Origin: Isohypsibius dastychi
Taxonomy: Eukaryota; Tardigrada; Eutardigrada; Parachela; Isohypsibiidae
NCBI GenBank assembly: GCA_034696485.1
Contig: JAQIWT010001037.1
Span: 1-12,905, forward strand
DNA length: 12,905 nt
Direction: 5' to 3'
The translations under genes were made by a program, and so were the position numbers. The notes below the pieces were generated by a model. It did no database searches. It was not told the DNA's origin and saw only the letters and a list, made by a program, of their open reading frames with translations. This document shows positions 8,693-12,905 of this stretch, piece by piece. Positions within the stretch are counted from its first letter, which is position 1. Each line of letters opens with the position of its first letter.

Positions 8693-11600
8693 TCACCACA
8701 CTTGGCATTTTTGCTGAGGATTCATGGGGCTGTTTGAAGAACACTGAAACGCGTCGGAAAATTCCTGCAAAACATACTTGAGGGGGGCAAGCTTGCAAAA
8801 CTTCGAACGATCAACAGAATTGACCACGCAGAAACAGCGAAAAAACACATCTAAAAACTGACTTACATGCATATTCGAAACAGCACCGATTACGCGGAAC
8901 CTTCCCGGTGGACTGGAACAAGATTTTATATAATCACATTTTGTTAAGAAAAAACCAGGAAGACTCACTGAACGCCAGTTCGAAGTCTAAATTGCAGCGC
9001 TTCCGGTCGTGATGACCCGCACCACACCTTTAAAGTGACACCGTGAAATATTAAAGTCGAAACATAGATTAAGCTGACACAAACAATACCTGAGCAAAAT
9101 TGACAAAAAATAGCTGTTCAGGCGACAAATGGTGTAGCCCAGGCAGTCGGGGACTATTCGGATTCTTCACAAGCCAACGTTGCATGGACCTATATGCCAA
9201 TTTAATTCCTGCATTGTCGGCTATGTTTTCCCCTTGGGTCTGCATCCCATTAACCTGTGAGGTAATTCAGCTGAGTGAAATGGACAGAATTAAATGGACA
9301 CTTGTTGGGAACTTATTACTAACAATTTAAAATTATTGTATTCATAAGTAAATTATCATTATTATTGAAGACCTAATTACGAAAACTTACGGTCAGGTTT
9401 AGATCGGTTAGTTGATATTTGTTGTATTGCTCAACCAAGCATTTAGCTTTCATTTCAAAATGCCGCTCAGTCTCCATTGGCCACCACTGCTCCAGGTTCC
9501 CAAATTTATTGAACTGACGACCTTTGGAAATAACACATAAGTGACACACTTAACATGCAACAATAATCGAACTTAATTAAGGACCTTTATCGTCGAAGCC
9601 ATGAGAGATTTCGTGGCCGACTACAACACCGATTCCTACATGGATTGTTACGTGATTACATTGCAGGTACTTGATGGTGCCGAAAAACATAAATCGTACC
9701 TCCAAAATTCATGGTCATCGGAAAATGGCGATTATAGAAGGGAGGTTGCAATATTCCAGCCGGAAACACTGCAGAACCGCGTAAAGTTATCCACCGGAGA
9801 GCAAAATTTAAATCTACTTACTAATCTGATTTTTCGTTCGGCTATAAAATGCGTTGACCACAGCAGGAGTGGTTGACCACCTTAAAGGTCATAAAATAAC
9901 AAGTTGTTTTTTCCAGGCACTTCAAGAAATGACTCACGTCGTTCGATTAACCGGCTTCCACAATTCTTCCCGCTCTTTTTGCGTGAGATATTTCAAACAA
10001 GTGACAACATTTTCGAAATACTTTTCCGGGTCGAAATCCATCTACGTTTCGATGAAAAGAATATTCTTTACCTGTTCAATATAATACACTGGGTAAAATG
10101 CTACAAACATCTTCATATTCGGCATCCAGCTGTTCCGGATCTAAAACGTGATCAGGATAGCCGATATTGTCAATCATGCTTTCAATCTGAATACAATATA
10201 TGTATGAAGAAGCGTGTCAAACTGAAAGAATGAAGACTGATTTCACCTTTTCCTCAGCTTTCCTTTTGGTCACCTTATCCATCCAGTCAACTTCCCCCAA
10301 GACTTCCAAAAATGAAGTTCGAATTTCGCGGATCATCAGCTGAGCCTGAATACAACAGTAAAATACCGGAAAACATCCAAGCTCTTCAAAAGTCAACTCA
10401 CGATTTCTTTGCTGTCCTCCTTAAAATGTTCGGTGACAAACATTGCTCCGACTGCCATTCCCTACAAATTATCAGAAACATTGAGCATGAATTATTATAC
10501 TGCACCACAGTAAAAGATGAATTATATTTTAACAGACAATCTGAAAAATAGGTACGGTGTCCAACTTTCACTGCCGAAAATTTTCGCCGATTTGTCGTTT
10601 GGAAATTACAAGCATTCTTCATACGTTTTATGGACTTGACTAATAAAATAACGAATCACTTACCAGGTTGTCGTTTACGTACTGCACACATACACGCCAT
10701 CTGGAACCAAAACGCCGGTCATATAATGTGACAATCTCATTTTCATGTGTAGCTCAAAAAGCACCTCGGTGCATCCTTGGTGTTACCCAAAAGTAAATTA
10801 CTGAACACGCGTCTTCGACTTCGGAATCGCTCATCCAGATTAGATGCCCGATTCTGGACGATCCTCCAAATAAGATAATTCGCGACAGTTCTGAAGAAAA
10901 ACTATTCAATTCAGCGTAGGCAACAATTTCCCAGAAAATAAAATTACCGTTGTGGGGTCTTTTGCAAAAGGTCACCGAGCTTCAGGAAATAATCTTTGGC
11001 ATACACAACCAGAGGTTCGTCTGGTGAGACACTCCGGTTAAGAACAATCTCAAAATAACGTCCCCATTTGATCTTTAAACATACCATCGCATATTCAAAT
11101 TCAACAGTCTTAACACAAGGTCATTCCATCCTCACCTGTGGCACACGATCTTCCATTTCGGCAATCGTAATTTTTTCGTAGATCGATGTGAAATTCCGTC
11201 TTTGGTCTTGCGGTGTAGAAATCTATATTGCAAAAAACTTATATGGGTACAAACACAGAAAATCTGGTAAGGAAATCAGTACGTTAGCAAGTTTGGTTTC
11301 GAACTGTAAAATTTCTTCCATATCCGTCATTGCGCGAGATCGGGGCACTCCCTGTAAAAATAACCTCAATTGCATTTAGTGACTTATAATGAACAAGTGG
11401 GGAAACTACCAGGAGTTCTGCGATGGATGTCATTAATCCCAAATAAGCCAAACGGTAAAGCTGGTTTCCATCAAGATAATATTCCCGAGTCGGCATCCCA
11501 AAGTCAGCTTGATCAATCTTCAAATAATGCACAGGTTCATTCCGAAATCGCAGGAAAAACAGACTGTTTCTCTGACCTGCAACACATTCCAGCTGGAATT

Positions 11601-12905
11601 TTTTCCATCCGGTCCGATCCACTAAATCCACAAATTACAGCATTGTATCCAATTTGACCGCCAGGGACTTACCAGCGATACCAGAATATCATTGTGCATA
11701 TTTCGAAGTGTGGCGACAAGCTTTTCTAACTTAAACTTCGACGCGTTCCAAGTTGGTTCTATCACTGGCCATCCTCCCAGATCCTGGATAAATTTCAACA
11801 AAGGCTCAGCTCCACGACGTTCGATTATCTCTGAAAAACCGACAGTGACAACATTACAATTAATTTTTCAAATGACGATGTTGTTGGATTGAGAAAGTCG
11901 AACTAAATGCGAACCTTCATTTATACATGATTCATACAATTTCTTGGCTTTAACCGTAGATTTTGTGTCAGTGGAAACTACAGGAGTTTCCAATAAACCT
12001 GTCCGAAATATTTATTGAAAATAATCTGGGTGCATAAATTAGACTGAAAATACCTTTTATTATAAGATCCAAGTGGTCCCTCATTTTAGTGAAAGTATCA
12101 TACGAGCTTTTATCTGCAAGAATACATCAATAAAAGGTCACCACCAATACCAGCAAAAGGTAAGATACCGTCTGGAATTGGGTTATTTTTATCCCACTTT
12201 CCGCAGACGTAAGAGTAGAAATCTTCACATGGATTCTGTGCCAAATCCATAGATTGCAACAAAGTGCCAGCTGTAATGTAGAAAAATTAAAGAATGAATA
12301 TTTCGAAGGTGCAAGTCGCCACCCTACCGATCTCGACGCAGCTTGTTGAAATACAAATGTCAGCACAGTCATCCTGTTTTTTGGCGACGGCGGCAGATGA
12401 AAGATCTGTAAGAACAACAAAATATTTGCAACCAAGGAGCACATTCCATCCTGACTTCAGCGTCGCGATACACTTCCGCAAGAAGAACTGGCCGGAAATG
12501 CACAGAAATCTTACTTGTCTTCACTTCCACCCGCGCAATATTGGCTGATCCTTGTTTACAAGATTTCATCGTGTTAGTCGGCACTACAAAAGGTCAGAAA
12601 AACTGCGCCATGTTGTAGCATCGGAATAAACAGCTTGCTATAAATCCCCATCAGTCGAATAATACTCATATAGCTTTTTTAAAATTAAATGGTATTAGAT
12701 GCTCAGAAAAACCGCACTGATGTCACTGAAATATTGATGTTGTCAGAAATTACAGAAAAACCAACGACATACCTATTGCTTGAACCACCGGAAGGTCCTG
12801 CTTGAAATACTGGAAATCAGCTGGTGGGTTAAACGGGTGGTCCATTTCGTCCGGTGGAATTTCGTTTTCCACGGAGAGAGATTCATTATGTGGAACGGGG
12901 GAACT
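8693..12905 (-). CDS. Neprilysin-like M13 zinc metallopeptidase, 5'-partial, 26 exons seen
   Basis: Predicted ectopeptidase cleaving small peptides. Exons, 5' to 3': 12905(partial)-12773, 12583-12515, 12405-12328, 12270-12169, 12113-12054, 11998-11915, 11830-11673, 11621-11577, 11517-11410, 11351-11283, 11222-11136, 11072-10948, 10890-10765, 10700-10664, 10461-10402, 10345-10247, 10186-10109, 10041-9938, 9880-9822, 9768-9700, 9635-9585, 9521-9391, 9254-9090, 9027-8969, 8912-8867, 8764-8693; 757 residues and a stop. Residues counted from the window edge: TSCVEIA and PCEDFYSYVCGKW (M13 N-domain), ETKLAN, IDQADFGMPTREYYL, substrate-binding NAFY at 550-553, FPAGILQPPF, zinc ligands in HEISH (591-595) and E653 of GENIAD with D657, R706 of the VWCGSSRPE segment, transition-state H719 in GVHPPGRFR, and terminal KCQVW. 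All catalytic residues are present, so it is probably active. The first two exons (proline/acidic-rich stalk) are assigned by phase and splice signals only; the expected membrane anchor or signal peptide is not in the window. Confidence 0.9.
8765..8866 (-). other. Frame-preserving, stop-free penultimate intron of the peptidase
   Basis: This 102-nt intron (donor GTAAGT, acceptor TTTTGCAG) is a multiple of three and has no stop in the reading frame. Retention would insert 34 residues between SNMH and EFSDAF near the C-terminus. M13 relatives run directly from the SN segment into EF..AF, so splicing is the expected form. Confidence 0.7.
9601..9615 (-). other. HEISH zinc-binding catalytic motif of the M13 peptidase
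   Basis: Fifteen bases encode HEISH, the HExxH gluzincin motif, within GHEISHGFDDKG. The two histidines bind zinc and the glutamate activates water. The third zinc ligand is the glutamate of GENIAD, two exons downstream in 9254-9090, 61 residues after the motif glutamate, a spacing normal for M13. Confidence 0.95.

Noticed and set aside
9100-10233. Several plus-strand open stretches of 75-110 codons across this region.
   Set aside because: They are antisense to the peptidase exons, have no recognisable domain, and are broken by the same short introns; they are shadows.
10891-10947. An open segment reading NFIFWEIVAYA that resembles the M13 segment NYLIWRIV and suggested a frameshift.
   Set aside because: The genuine segment, TVANYLIWRIVQN, starts at 10890 after a TTCTTCAG acceptor and joins in phase to the exon ending CG|GTAATT at 10948. 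The look-alike lies entirely within the intron.
12515-12691. A short minus-strand stretch with moderate hydrophobicity (FLTFC) as a possible membrane anchor of the peptidase.
   Set aside because: It is too short and polar for a single-pass anchor, ends in a stop, and is not in phase with the flanking exons.

Overview
The window is eukaryotic nuclear DNA from a compact, intron-dense invertebrate genome. Three multi-exon genes lie head to tail on the minus strand: two adjacent organic anion transporting polypeptide genes (OATP/SLCO family) and one M13 zinc metallopeptidase (neprilysin/endothelin-converting-enzyme type) whose 5' end lies beyond base 12905. Most introns are about 50-100 nt, with GT...AG borders and T-rich acceptors. 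This style fits an ecdysozoan with a small genome (a Daphnia-like crustacean, springtail or tardigrade), but nothing in the window fixes the species. There are no bacterial-style operons, rRNA, tRNA, CRISPR arrays or intact transposons.

Layout from right to left, the direction of transcription. (1) 12905-8693: neprilysin-like peptidase, 26 recognisable exons, 757 codons to the stop, with complete catalytic apparatus (HEISH, GENIAD, NAFY, VWC...R, GVH, terminal CQVW). (2) 8692-8219: a spacer of 474 bp that must hold the peptidase 3' end and the promoter of the next gene; it contains a 14-bp perfect palindrome. (3) 8218-4554: OATP gene B, 18 exons, 707 aa, with a 467-nt intron carrying three 38-bp tandem repeats. 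(4) 4553-3650: a spacer of 904 bp with two hairpins and a cluster of CTGAAC hexamers, presumably the control region of gene A. (5) 3649-136: OATP gene A, 17 exons, 758 aa. (6) 135-1: 3' flank of gene A.

The exon models were built by hand from splice sites, reading phase and alignment of the two paralogues. Every exon length is consistent with its phase, and each OATP paralogue supports the other's borders. The paralogues share 12 intron positions but differ at nine (four only in A, five only in B). One B-only intron has its donor inside a 14-bp tandem duplication. Both encode multispecific membrane uptake carriers; the peptidase is a probable ectoenzyme. Nothing shows a functional link between the transporters and the peptidase beyond adjacency and shared orientation. 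I found no previously undescribed biological system; the best leads are intron turnover between the paralogues and the unexplained repeat and palindromic elements.
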